A stretch of DNA of 34,470 bases, taken from contig MERK01000086.1 in assembly GCA_001770575.1 (NCBI GenBank), positions 1 through 34,470 on the forward strand. Reading direction: 5' to 3'. This document shows positions 23,787 through 34,470 of the stretch, one piece after another; position 1 is the stretch's first letter; each line of letters opens with the position of its first letter. The notes beneath the pieces are model-generated. The model had not been told where the DNA came from, made no database searches, and worked only from the letters and a program-made list of their open reading frames with translations. A program made the translations under genes and the position numbers. This DNA comes from Betaproteobacteria bacterium RIFCSPLOWO2_12_FULL_64_23. Its GTDB lineage: Bacteria; Pseudomonadota; Gammaproteobacteria; Burkholderiales; SG8-39.

Positions 23787-25191
23787 CGCTGTGCTCCAGC
23801 TGCGTCAGGGGCAGCGACGCGCGCACCACGGCGCCCTGGCCAAGTGCGCTGCGCACCTCGAAGTTACCGCCCAGGAGCTCCACCCGCTCGCGCATCCAGT
23901 CGAGCCCGAAATGACCGTCCACCTTCAGCGCGTCGGGGTCGAAACCCGGGCCGTCATCGGCCACTTCGACGCTCACTTCGCCGGCGGAGCCGGTCACCGA
24001 TACGCGCTGATTGCGGCCGCCGCCGTGGCGAAAGCCGTTGGCCAGCGATTCCTGCAGCACTCTGAACAGCGTGATTCTCACCGGCAAGGGCGCGGCCTCG
24101 GGCGCGCTGCTGAGCGTTAGCGGTACGGCGACGCCGGTCTTGCGCCTATGGTCGTCGGCGGCGCGCTGCAAGGTTTCGGCCAGCGACAGCTGCTCGATTT
24201 CGGGCAATTGCAGCCCGCGCAGGATTGCGCGCAAGTCGGTGAGCGCGGACTGCAGCGCCAGGTGTACGGTGCGAAACTCCTCGCTCACGTTGCCGCTACG
24301 GCCAACCGATTGTTCGCAGTTGCCGCAGGTATCCGCAAGCGACTCGATGCGCATCGACGCCAGCGCCAGCCCCTGGCCCGGTCCGTCGTGCAGATCCGTG
24401 GCGATATTGCGCAGAAACTGTTCATTCAGCGCCATGGTGCGCGCGGCGGCGCGGTTCACCTTGTCATGGAGATGCTCATTTTGTGCCAGCAGCGCAGTAA
24501 GCTGCGCGACTTTTTCGTTCAGTTCCCGCTGCGTCGCCGTAATGGTGTCGTTTGCCTTCCTCACCAGGGTCGCGAGCAGTACCAGCATCGCCAGGGTTAT
24601 TGCGCCGTGCACGCCCCAGCTGCGCAGTTGCGCGGTGCGCACGCTCTGCTCCAGGCCCTCGGCGGTATGAAAAAACCCCGCGACCGCCAGCACTGTCTGG
24701 CCACCTTCGGCGCGTAGCGGCGTGTAGGTCTCGATCAGGCGTGACCAGCGGCTGTCCTTCAATACGTCTTCCAGTTCGGCCTTTTCCACGATACGCGAGC
24801 GCACCTCGCCGGAGAACGCCGAGGCCAGCGCCCGTTCCATGGAATACGCCTTCCCCACCGCAGCCGGATTGGTGCTGTCGTAAACGATCCGGCCGTTGCG
24901 ACCCCAGATCTTGAGCGCGACGATATGCTCGCCCAGGTGCGTGCCGGAGAGCATGCGGTCGAGCGCGACCCGGTCGGCATCGTCCAGGCGCTCGCCGCCG
25001 GCCAGGGACTGCACGCGCGGGGAAATGGCGCCGTCCAGGTACATATTGGTCACGACGCCGGTGCCGCTGATGACGCCGGTCTGGATCTGACTGCCTACCC
25101 AGGTGCCGATCAGCGCCATCCCCCCCAGCAATATCAGGAAGCCGATCAGCAGAAACCGGTGGACGAGGCTGAGCCGAATAAGCGCGTTCAT
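23779..25191 (-). CDS. NarX/DegS-type sensor histidine kinase
   Basis: A 470-residue membrane kinase. Two transmembrane helices (about residues 11-33 and 193-212) enclose a periplasmic sensor domain of about 155 residues with a Cache-like pattern (WGRNGRIVYDS.....GKAYSM). A coiled stretch (215-255) leads to the HisKA_3 domain with phosphoacceptor His268 in DLHDGPGQ. The HATPase domain has Asn385 and DDGPGF (412-417). Unusually, a Cys289-x-x-Cys292 pair (DTCGNCEQ) lies in the dimerisation domain just after the first helix. The ligand is unknown. The gene is divergent from the rhodanese-cytochrome operon with 223 bases between starts. Confidence 0.94.
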   Translation of the reverse strand: MNALIRLSLVHRFLLIGFLILLGGMALIGTWVGSQIQTGVISGTGVVTNMYLDGAISPRVQSLAGGERLDDADRVALDRMLSGTHLGEHIVALKIWGRNGRIVYDSTNPAAVGKAYSMERALASAFSGEVRSRIVEKAELEDVLKDSRWSRLIETYTPLRAEGGQTVLAVAGFFHTAEGLEQSVRTAQLRSWGVHGAITLAMLVLLATLVRKANDTITATQRELNEKVAQLTALLAQNEHLHDKVNRAAARTMALNEQFLRNIATDLHDGPGQGLALASMRIESLADTCGNCEQSVGRSGNVSEEFRTVHLALQSALTDLRAILRGLQLPEIEQLSLAETLQRAADDHRRKTGVAVPLTLSSAPEAAPLPVRITLFRVLQESLANGFRHGGGRNQRVSVTGSAGEVSVEVADDGPGFDPDALKVDGHFGLDWMRERVELLGGNFEVRSALGQGAVVRASLPLTQLEHSDG

Positions 25192-25308
25192 GGCGCCATA
25201 AGTTTAGCCTAAGAATCCGCTACAGAATTGATTTTGCAACTGGCCGAATGCGCAGGTTGCTGATGGGAGCGAGCGCGATAGCCGCAGCATGGCGCCGCCG
25301 GCGACTAA

Positions 25309-25326
25309 GGTCTCGGACCAAAGTCC
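25309..25326. promoter_or_regulatory. candidate operator: overlapping palindromes
   Basis: GGTC-TCG-GACC (25309-25319) overlaps GGAC-CAAA-GTCC (25315-25326), in the divergent region between the kinase gene and the rhodanese operon. It could bind the adjacent response regulator, but no second copy was found in the window and no -10 box is clear beside it. Confidence 0.3.
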
Positions 25327-25414
25327 ATAAGGCCTGGGCGAAATCGCGCACACAGTCCGTTGCCCTGCAGCGTCCGATTACGCATTATTCGCTGCAAACC
25401 AAAGAACAAAAGCC

Positions 25415-26233
25415 ATGTCGACGCGATGTTTCGTCTGCTCAACCAAACCCGTTTCCACGATGATGCTGGCCGCAATTTTCGCCTGCTCGCCCGGCGCGAT
25501 TCGGCTCGCGTTTGCCTCGAGCGCCAAGCCGAGCATCTACGAGGCGATCTTGGAAGAGCAAGGCCGGGCGGCGCCGGAAATATCGACCGAGGAAATGAAG
25601 GCGATTTTGTCCAAGGGCAGCGCCGTCGTGTTTGATGCGCGGCCGAAAAACGAATATGCGATCGCGCATATTCCCGGAAGCATCAATCTGGACGAAAGGC
25701 GGATGGGGCGTTTCACCCAGACCTATGCGGACCGGACAGCCGCGATGGTGGTGTACTCCAACGGTCCCTTTTGCGACCTGGCCAGGACCGTCGCCGATGA
25801 TCTCGCGCGCCTGGGCTATTCGAAGGTGAGCCGCTATCAGCTCGGCCTGCCGCTGTGGCGTCTCCTCGGCAATGCCGCGGAAACCAGCCTGCAGGGTTTT
25901 CGCGAAATCTTTCGCGCCGGCAACGCCGTGATCGTGGATGCGCGACCCCGCGCCGAATACGCGGCCGGGACCGTACCCACCGCGCAGAGCATCCTTGCGG
26001 GCGAGGCACGCAGTGCCATACAGGACCGCCGCCTGCGCTACCTCGACCCGAATACCCGCATAGTCGTGTTCGCGAACAGCGCCCGGGAAGCGCGCGGCGT
26101 GGCCGAGGAAATTTCCCGCAGTGCCTACCCCAACAGCAGCTATTTCGGCGGAACTTATCAAGAATTGAAACGCGAGAAATTTTTTTCTGAACGCGCGCCC
26201 TCCCCTTATTTTCTCGATGGTCTTACCCGGTGA
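25415..26233 (+). CDS. exported double rhodanese-domain protein, catalytic Cys absent
   Basis: A 272-residue protein with two rhodanese folds, about residues 55-150 and 158-262. Residues 1-36 probably include a signal peptide (hydrophobic MMLAAIFACSPGAIRLAFA). Rhodanese markers are clear: VVFDARPKNEYAIAHIPGSIN and VIVDARPRAEYAAGTVPTA. In the active-site loops, where family members carry the persulfide-forming Cys, domain 1 reads VVYSNGPFCDLA (Ser115, with Cys120 five residues on) and domain 2 reads VVFANSAREA (Ala220). Neither canonical Cys is present, so sulfur transfer in the usual way is doubtful, although Cys120 could be used. It lies 14 bases before the hexahaem gene and heads that operon. 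The ribosome binding site at 25415 is poor; ATG at 25457 is an alternative. Confidence 0.87.
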   Translation: MSTRCFVCSTKPVSTMMLAAIFACSPGAIRLAFASSAKPSIYEAILEEQGRAAPEISTEEMKAILSKGSAVVFDARPKNEYAIAHIPGSINLDERRMGRFTQTYADRTAAMVVYSNGPFCDLARTVADDLARLGYSKVSRYQLGLPLWRLLGNAAETSLQGFREIFRAGNAVIVDARPRAEYAAGTVPTAQSILAGEARSAIQDRRLRYLDPNTRIVVFANSAREARGVAEEISRSAYPNSSYFGGTYQELKREKFFSERAPSPYFLDGLTR

Positions 26234-26247
26234 ACTGAAAGGCAACC

Positions 26248-27246
26248 ATGCCCAAGCATATATTTCGATTACTCGCCCTGATTGCGGCTGGCCTTGTGGT
26301 CGCGGCAATCGCCAAACCCTTGCTCACGGACTCTTCGTTCTACCGCTACGGTCACTACCGCGCCGACTCGGTTCCCGAGATCGCCGCTCAGGAACCGGTC
26401 TATCAGACCCCGAGCTATTGCCAGAGCTGCCACACCGAGCGCCATGCGCAATGGTCGGCCAGCAACCACAAGACGGTGGTGTGTGAAGTCTGCCATGGCG
26501 CAGCCAAGGGCCATCCGCAAAACGGCAAGCTGCCCATCCCCAAGGACACGGCGAAACTTTGCACCCTGTGCCACGAGGCCATGCCGGAAAGACCGCGTAC
26601 CCAACCGCAAATCCAGGTGGCGAAGCACGCGGGCGGCCAGCAGTGCAACGTCTGTCATAACCCGCATGCGCCCAAGATCGCGGCCGCCGCGACGAAGGTG
26701 ACCGGCAACGAGGCGGCTGGCAAGGAGCGCGCAGCCGCAGCCTGCGCTGGCTGTCACGGCGCCGACGGGATCAGCCCGAACGATACCTGGCCGAGTCTTG
26801 CCGGACAGAACGCCGCCTATCTGGTGCGGATACTTGCGGCCTACAAGTCGGGCGACCAGACGGACGCGGCGATGACGCCGCTGGCGCAGGCGTTAAGCGA
26901 CGGCGACATCCAGGATCTCGCGGCTTATTATGCCGGCCTGAGCTGCAAGGCGACGAGCGGCGGCAAGGTTGTCGGCGATGCCGACCGAGGCAAGCTTCTG
27001 GCGAAAAACTGCGCTTCCTGCCACGGTGAAACCGGCATCGGCAGCAATCCGGCCTGGCCGATACTGGCCGGTCAAAAGCCCGGCTATCTGGCTAACGTGC
27101 TCAAGGCATTCAAGGCGGGGCTGCGCAAAGACCCGATGATGGCCAGCGTTTCCAGGGGCCTGAGCGAGAACGATATCGCAGATCTCGCCGCCTACTACGC
27201 CGCGCAGAGCTGTCAGTCCACTAAACAAGGGAAGGCGAAACCATGA
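26248..27246 (+). CDS. hexahaem cytochrome c (tetrahaem NrfB-like + diheme c4)
   Basis: A 332-residue protein with an N-terminal hydrophobic helix (residues 5-23) that may be an uncleaved membrane anchor. The first half has four CXXCH motifs starting at residues 58, 79, 105 and 133, close-packed with extra histidines (HAQWSASNH, KHAGG) like NrfB/NapC-type cytochromes. The second half has two c4-like domains with motifs at 166 and 255. GAAAGG precedes the ATG by five bases. Its stop overlaps the next start (ATGA), so it is translationally coupled to the iron-sulfur subunit. It is the probable periplasmic electron outlet or inlet of an FeS-NrfD membrane complex. The hexahaem-FeS-NrfD set recalls Qrc and DsrMKJOP-like modules. 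Confidence 0.9.
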   Translation: MPKHIFRLLALIAAGLVVAAIAKPLLTDSSFYRYGHYRADSVPEIAAQEPVYQTPSYCQSCHTERHAQWSASNHKTVVCEVCHGAAKGHPQNGKLPIPKDTAKLCTLCHEAMPERPRTQPQIQVAKHAGGQQCNVCHNPHAPKIAAAATKVTGNEAAGKERAAAACAGCHGADGISPNDTWPSLAGQNAAYLVRILAAYKSGDQTDAAMTPLAQALSDGDIQDLAAYYAGLSCKATSGGKVVGDADRGKLLAKNCASCHGETGIGSNPAWPILAGQKPGYLANVLKAFKAGLRKDPMMASVSRGLSENDIADLAAYYAAQSCQSTKQGKAKP

Positions 27247-28085
27247 CCAAAGACTCCAAGCCTACGCTGGCCGCGCGGCGTGCATTCCTGGCCAAGCTCG
27301 GCGGCGCCGCGACCGGCGCTGCGGTGGGTGCCGCGGCTCTGGGCATCCTGCCGGCTGCATCGGCAAGAACAGAAGCTCCCTCCGCGGGCGCCTCCTTTCC
27401 CACCAAGGATTACGACTGGACCAAGCACCAATGGGGCTTCGGCGTGGACGCCAACAAGTGCATCGGCTGTCTGCGCTGCGTCGAAGCGTGCAAGAAGGAG
27501 AACGACGTTCCCGGCAACGCGCACCAATTCCGCACCTGGGTGGAGCGCTATGTCTATCTCGAAGGCGAGGATCATGTGCGCATCGATAGCCATCAGGATC
27601 CGGTCAACATCGCCGCCTCCGGTTCGGAAAAAGAATACCGCTTCGCCAATCGCTACAAGGACGCGAAGGTGGACAAGGGGTTTTTCGTGCCCAAGCTGTG
27701 CAATCAGTGCACGCATCCCGCCTGCGTGCAGGTGTGCCCGGTCGGTGCGACCTACAGGACCAAGGACGGCGTGGTGCTGGTCGACCCGACCTATTGCATC
27801 GGCTGCCGCTACTGTGTGCAGGCCTGCCCCTACGGCGCGCGCCTCTTCAACGAAGAAAAAGGGGTGGCGGACAAGTGCACCTGGTGTTACCACCGCATCA
27901 CCAAGGGTTTGCAGCCCGCCTGCGTCGAGGTGTGCCCGGTTGGCGCCCGGGTTTTCGGCGATCAAAAGGACAAAGAGAGTCCGATCAGCCTGTTCATCCG
28001 CAATAACCGCGTACAGGTGCTCAGGCCCGAATCCGGCAATGCGCCGAACGTCTTTTATGTAGGCATCGACAAGGAGGTCAACTGA
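27243..28085 (+). CDS. Tat-exported 4x[4Fe-4S] subunit (NrfC/PsrB/DsrO type)
   Basis: A 280-residue iron-sulfur protein. A twin-arginine signal (ARRAFLAKLGG, residues 11-21) and hydrophobic stretch to about residue 42 direct export of the folded protein. Four cluster motifs are complete: Cys73/76/79/83, Cys153/156/161/165, Cys185/188/191/195 and Cys212/215/227/231. This is the plan of NrfC, PhsB/PsrB, DsrO and TtrB. It should wire electrons between the membrane NrfD partner and the hexahaem cytochrome in the periplasm. It overlaps both neighbours (4 bases before, 1 after). No molybdopterin catalytic subunit is present in the window. Confidence 0.95.
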   Translation: MTKDSKPTLAARRAFLAKLGGAATGAAVGAAALGILPAASARTEAPSAGASFPTKDYDWTKHQWGFGVDANKCIGCLRCVEACKKENDVPGNAHQFRTWVERYVYLEGEDHVRIDSHQDPVNIAASGSEKEYRFANRYKDAKVDKGFFVPKLCNQCTHPACVQVCPVGATYRTKDGVVLVDPTYCIGCRYCVQACPYGARLFNEEKGVADKCTWCYHRITKGLQPACVEVCPVGARVFGDQKDKESPISLFIRNNRVQVLRPESGNAPNVFYVGIDKEVN

Positions 28086-29269
28086 TGGAACCCGTCATTC
28101 ACTTCGCCCCTTACACGGGCTGGGTCTATCCGAACGAGACGGTGTTCGAGTGGTCGGTGCTGATCGCCCTCTACCCCTATCTCACCGGCTTGGTCGCCGG
28201 CGCGTTTACCGTGTCGAGCCTGTATCAGGTGTTCGGCTTCGAGCGCCTGAAGCCGGTGGCGCACCTGGCTTTGCTGACCTCGCTTTGTTTCATGGTGTTC
28301 GTGCCTTTGCCGCTGCTGTTGCACCTGGGGCATCCGGAACGCGCATTCAATTCCACGCTCACGCCGCACTGGACCTCCGCCATGGCCATGTTCGGCTATT
28401 TCGCGAGTTTTTACGTGGCCCTATTGATCGTTGAAGCATGGTTTGCGTACCGGCCGTTTATCGTGCAACAGGCGCAACAAAGGACGGACCTGTTAGGCCG
28501 GTTCTACCGGCTGCTGACCCTGGGCTCGAACGATCTGTCGGAGCACGCGATGGGTTACGACAGGAAGTGGATTTTCGCTCTGGCGGTCACGGGCATACCC
28601 GCGGCCCACGGGCTGCACGGTTACGTAGGTTTCATGTACGGCTCGCTCAAATCGCGCGAATGGTGGGCTTCCGATCTGATGCCGGTGATATTCCTGTTCT
28701 CGGCCATCATTTCCGGCGTCGCATTGCTGGTGGTGCTCTATGTCGCCTCGTGCAAGCTGCGCAAGATACCCATCGATGCGGCATGCGTGAAGGGCCTCGC
28801 CTATACCATTTGGGCCTTCATCATGATCGCCATCGTCATGGAAGCCCTGGCATTCGCCAACCTGGTCTACAAAGGCCGGGAGGGCATCGAAATGATCCTG
28901 GAGTACGTAACCGGCCCGCTCCTGATTCCCTACTTCCTCCTGCAATTTGCGATAGGCATGATCGCGCCGCTGCTATGGCTGTCGTACATGATCTGGCGCG
29001 GCACTACCGGCAAAGCGTTGATAGCCGGCGTGACGGTGTGCGCCTGTCTGGTGCTGTTCTCGGTGTTCATGATGCGCTGGAACGTGGTGATCGGCGGACA
29101 GGAGATCTCCAAGACCGGCAAAGGGCTGCTTTCCTATCACATGCCGTTCTTCGGCAAGGAAGGCGCGCTGGTGACGATCATATTGACGCTGGCGCCGATC
29201 GCCATGCTGTTCGGATTGACCCGGCTGTTTCCGCCCTGGGCGGACGACGCTACGCATGCCCATTCCTGA
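28085..29269 (+). CDS. NrfD/PsrC-type quinone-interacting membrane subunit
   Basis: A 394-residue integral membrane protein with about nine or ten hydrophobic helices, of the NrfD/PsrC/DsrP/ActC family, which exchanges electrons with the quinone pool. Family features include LHLGHPERAFN (residues 79-89), a His-rich loop GIPAAHGLHGYVG and the C-terminal MRWNVVIGGQEISKTGKG stretch also seen in DsrP/ActC-like proteins. The start overlaps the iron-sulfur gene stop (TGATG). With the two preceding genes it forms a quinol:cytochrome c oxidoreductase-type module; direction of flow is unknown. The family lacks haem, so electrons would pass from quinol directly to the FeS subunit. Confidence 0.94.
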   Translation: MEPVIHFAPYTGWVYPNETVFEWSVLIALYPYLTGLVAGAFTVSSLYQVFGFERLKPVAHLALLTSLCFMVFVPLPLLLHLGHPERAFNSTLTPHWTSAMAMFGYFASFYVALLIVEAWFAYRPFIVQQAQQRTDLLGRFYRLLTLGSNDLSEHAMGYDRKWIFALAVTGIPAAHGLHGYVGFMYGSLKSREWWASDLMPVIFLFSAIISGVALLVVLYVASCKLRKIPIDAACVKGLAYTIWAFIMIAIVMEALAFANLVYKGREGIEMILEYVTGPLLIPYFLLQFAIGMIAPLLWLSYMIWRGTTGKALIAGVTVCACLVLFSVFMMRWNVVIGGQEISKTGKGLLSYHMPFFGKEGALVTIILTLAPIAMLFGLTRLFPPWADDATHAHS

Positions 29270-29379
29270 AATGCGTAGAATGTTAGACGCCGAAAGATGT
29301 CTGCCCGATCGACGGACTCTTGGACGGCAGGCTTGTTCGATTGATTCGAAATGCAATATCAACATGAAAGGAAGACTAC

Positions 29380-29670
29380 ATGAAACGAGTGATGATCTTG
29401 GCCGGAACAGTTGCGGCACTCATGGTCGGCGGACAAGCTGCGGCCGCCGACGGCAAGGCAGTGTTCGACAAGACGTGCAAGGCTTGCCATATGGCGATGA
29501 AGCCGAAAATGGGCGACAAAGCCGCTTGGGCGCCGCTGATCGCGCAGGGCGAAGCCGCGCTGGTAGCTTCCGTCATGAAAGGCAAAAAACCGATGCCGCC
29601 CAAGGGCGGAGCCGCTAACGAAGCCGACGTAAAGGCCGCAGTCGAATACATCATCAGCCAGTCGAAATAG
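29380..29670 (+). CDS. c5-type monohaem cytochrome
   Basis: A 96-residue periplasmic cytochrome. Residues 1-23 are a signal peptide ending AAA. One CKACH motif (33-37), and KPMPPKGG (70-77), with Met72 as likely distal haem ligand, are diagnostic of the cytochrome c5/CXXCH class I group. AAGGAAG precedes the ATG. It lies 110 bases after the NrfD gene and probably acts as the diffusible carrier for that complex, passing electrons to or from an oxidase or other acceptor outside the window. Confidence 0.94.
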   Translation: MKRVMILAGTVAALMVGGQAAAADGKAVFDKTCKACHMAMKPKMGDKAAWAPLIAQGEAALVASVMKGKKPMPPKGGAANEADVKAAVEYIISQSK

Positions 29671-29816
29671 CGCGGCGCAAATCCTGATACCTTGGTTCGA
29701 TCCCCAGCCGCATCGGCCCAGCCTCGCACGGCCGGGGATCCACGATCCGTTTCAGGGCAAGCCGCCTGCGCTCGTTTCCGCTGTATTGTCGCGCACTCGA
29801 CCCGGCCTCGAGCAAC

Positions 29817-30086
29817 ATGGTCAAGCATCTCAATATTTTCGGCCAAGTGCAGGGTGTGGGCTTTCGCTACCGCTTCATGGAGCAGGCGCAGGGCCTGGGC
29901 GTTAGCGGCTGGGTGCGCAACCGCCGCGGCGGCAGCGTCGAGGCAATGGTCGCAGGCACGCCCGAAGCCGTGGAGGCGCTGCTCGCCTGGGCACGGCGGG
30001 GGCCGGCGGCGGCGCGCGTGGAGCGCATCGACATCAGCGCCGCAGAGGGAACGTTTGCCGGCTTCGAGCTGCGGCCGACCGAATAG
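29817..30086 (+). CDS. acyP: acylphosphatase
   Basis: An 89-residue cytoplasmic enzyme that hydrolyses carboxyl-phosphate bonds. The active-site loop GQVQGVGFR carries phosphate-binding Arg17, and GWVRNRRGGSVE carries catalytic Asn35. The length is that of the family (about 90). The ribosome binding site is weak. It converges on dnaE with 15 bases between the two ends and is 146 bases after the c5 gene, so it is probably not part of the cytochrome operon. Confidence 0.95.
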   Translation: MVKHLNIFGQVQGVGFRYRFMEQAQGLGVSGWVRNRRGGSVEAMVAGTPEAVEALLAWARRGPAAARVERIDISAAEGTFAGFELRPTE

Positions 30087-30101
30087 CCTATAGCCGCGCC
30101 C

Positions 30102-33551
<3,450 letters not shown>

Positions 33552-33703
33552 GGCTTGCGCAAAATTCAGTCACGGAAATTTTACCACCGGCGCAGTGCCG
33601 TGCAGGACGTTCGAAACAAATCAACAACCTGTAGAAGTTCCCCGGGCCTGCTCTCTTGTACAATTGCGATCCCGCTGCCGGACTAGGCCGGCGCCACGCT
33701 GCC

Positions 33704-34456
33704 ATGGAACTCCTCAATATTGCCGCCTACCGATTCGTCGCCCTCAGCGAACTGGCACAGCTGCGCGCCGCGTTGAAGGCGCGCGGCGCGCAGTTGGAGC
33801 TCAAAGGCACCATACTCATCGCCGCAGAGGGCATCAACCTGTTTCTTGCCGGCACAGCCGCGAACGTCGAGGCTTTTCTGGAGGCGCTGCGCGCGGACGC
33901 ACGTTTTGCCCCCATCGAGGTCAAGCGCAGCTGGTCGGCAGCACAGCCGTTCAAGCGCCTGCTGGTAAAAATCAAGCGTGAAATCGTTACCATGCGGCGC
34001 CCTGAAATCAGTCCAAGCACGACGCCAGCGCCGCGGCTCGCCCCACAGGAACTAAAGCGGTGGCTGGACGAAGGCCGGGAGATCACGCTGCTGGATACGC
34101 GCAACCAGTTCGAGGTGGACCTGGGCTCGTTCGAAAATGCGCTGGCGCTGGGGCTCAAATCCTTCAGCGAGTTTGCCCGCGCGACGCCGGCATTGCCGCA
34201 AGCCCTGAAAGACCGGCCCATCGTCACTTTCTGCACCGGCGGCATACGCTGTGAAAAAGCCGCGCCCTGGCTGATCAGCCAGGGGTATCGCGAGGTCTAC
34301 CAGCTGGACGGCGGCATTCTCAACTACTTCGAACAATGCGGCAGCGCGCATTTTCGCGGCGAGTGTTTCGTATTCGATGAGCGCGTGGCCCTGGACGCAA
34401 GTCTGCACGAAACCTGCGCCGCAGTCGGCCGCGACTGTGCGCATGAGCCAGGCTGA
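33704..34456 (+). CDS. trhO: tRNA uridine(34) hydroxylase TrhO
   Basis: A 250-residue rhodanese-family protein (formerly YceA) that makes 5-hydroxyuridine at the wobble position of certain tRNAs with O2. Residues 1-100 are the UPF0176 N-terminal domain (KGTILIAAEGINLFLAG at 34-50). The rhodanese domain (about 112-210) has LLDTRNQFEVDLGSF and active-site Cys177 in FCTGGIRCEKAA. A CFVFDERVAL segment and further cysteines follow. It is shorter than E. coli TrhO (350 residues), lacking much of the C-terminal tail; its stop is well before the window edge, so this is not window truncation. ATG at 33704 fits the family N-terminus. Confidence 0.93.
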   Translation: MELLNIAAYRFVALSELAQLRAALKARGAQLELKGTILIAAEGINLFLAGTAANVEAFLEALRADARFAPIEVKRSWSAAQPFKRLLVKIKREIVTMRRPEISPSTTPAPRLAPQELKRWLDEGREITLLDTRNQFEVDLGSFENALALGLKSFSEFARATPALPQALKDRPIVTFCTGGIRCEKAAPWLISQGYREVYQLDGGILNYFEQCGSAHFRGECFVFDERVALDASLHETCAAVGRDCAHEPG

Positions 34457-34470
34457 CTCGCGCAAAACCC

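Noticed and set aside
25228..25240. TTGATTTTGCAAC as a second FNR-type site before the kinase gene
   Set aside because: Only the left half-site matches; the right half (GCAAC) departs from ATCAA and no suitable -10 box lies at class II distance.
29341..29363. TTGAT...ATCAA before the c5 gene
   Set aside because: The half-sites are separated by far more than the four bases needed for FNR binding.
29693..29712. GGTTCGATCC resembling a tRNA T-arm after the c5 cytochrome gene
   Set aside because: The T-stem has a mismatch and no D-arm, anticodon arm or acceptor stem can be drawn around it. The GATCCCC/GGGGATC pairing nearby is only a weak hairpin without a T-run.

Overview
The window reads as chromosomal DNA of a GC-rich betaproteobacterium. 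The housekeeping genes (dcd, apbC/mrp, metG, dnaE, trhO, a cold-shock gene) look betaproteobacterial, and the order decarboxylase - dcd - apbC with metG divergent recurs in that class. The abundance of c-type cytochromes, the NrfD-type membrane module and the hydrogenase-like complex suggest a respiratory generalist with sulfur- or metal-linked metabolism, of the Rhodocyclales/Nitrosomonadales kind. The exact taxon is inference.

Layout. 1-8084: a small hypothetical gene, a cold-shock gene with a clear terminator, a structured hairpin-rich repeat, an Orn/Lys/Arg decarboxylase (minus strand), an S4 RNA-binding protein, dcd and apbC (minus strand) separated by a dispersed palindrome, and metG. 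8132-15359: a compact six-gene operon for a membrane complex homologous to hydrogenase-4 / formate hydrogenlyase / complex I (HyfB, C, E, F, G and I homologues). All four cysteine positions for the [NiFe] site in the large subunit are replaced (Ser, Ser, Ser, Gly), while the small subunit keeps its [4Fe-4S] cysteines. This is therefore an energy-converting-hydrogenase-related (Ehr-type) complex of unknown reaction, not a hydrogenase. 15642-17054: homospermidine synthase.

17055-29670: an electron-transfer island encoding 25 CXXCH haem c motifs in six proteins. A nonahaem cytochrome c fused to a membrane cytochrome b (CbcL-like) stands behind a very good FNR/CRP-type class II promoter. It is followed by a tetrahaem lipoprotein and, on the minus strand, a tetrahaem periplasmic cytochrome and a four-helix membrane protein with one haem motif. 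Next is a NarL-type two-component pair on the minus strand. Divergent from it is a plus-strand operon: degenerate double rhodanese, hexahaem cytochrome, Tat-exported 4x[4Fe-4S] protein, NrfD-type quinol-interacting membrane protein and a c5-type monohaem cytochrome. The likely theme is electron exchange between the quinone pool and periplasmic carriers under low oxygen, controlled by FNR-like and two-component regulation. No terminal catalytic oxidoreductase is present, so donor and acceptor cannot be named. 29817-34456: acylphosphatase, dnaE (minus strand) and trhO.

No tRNA, rRNA, CRISPR array, insertion sequence or phage gene was recognised.
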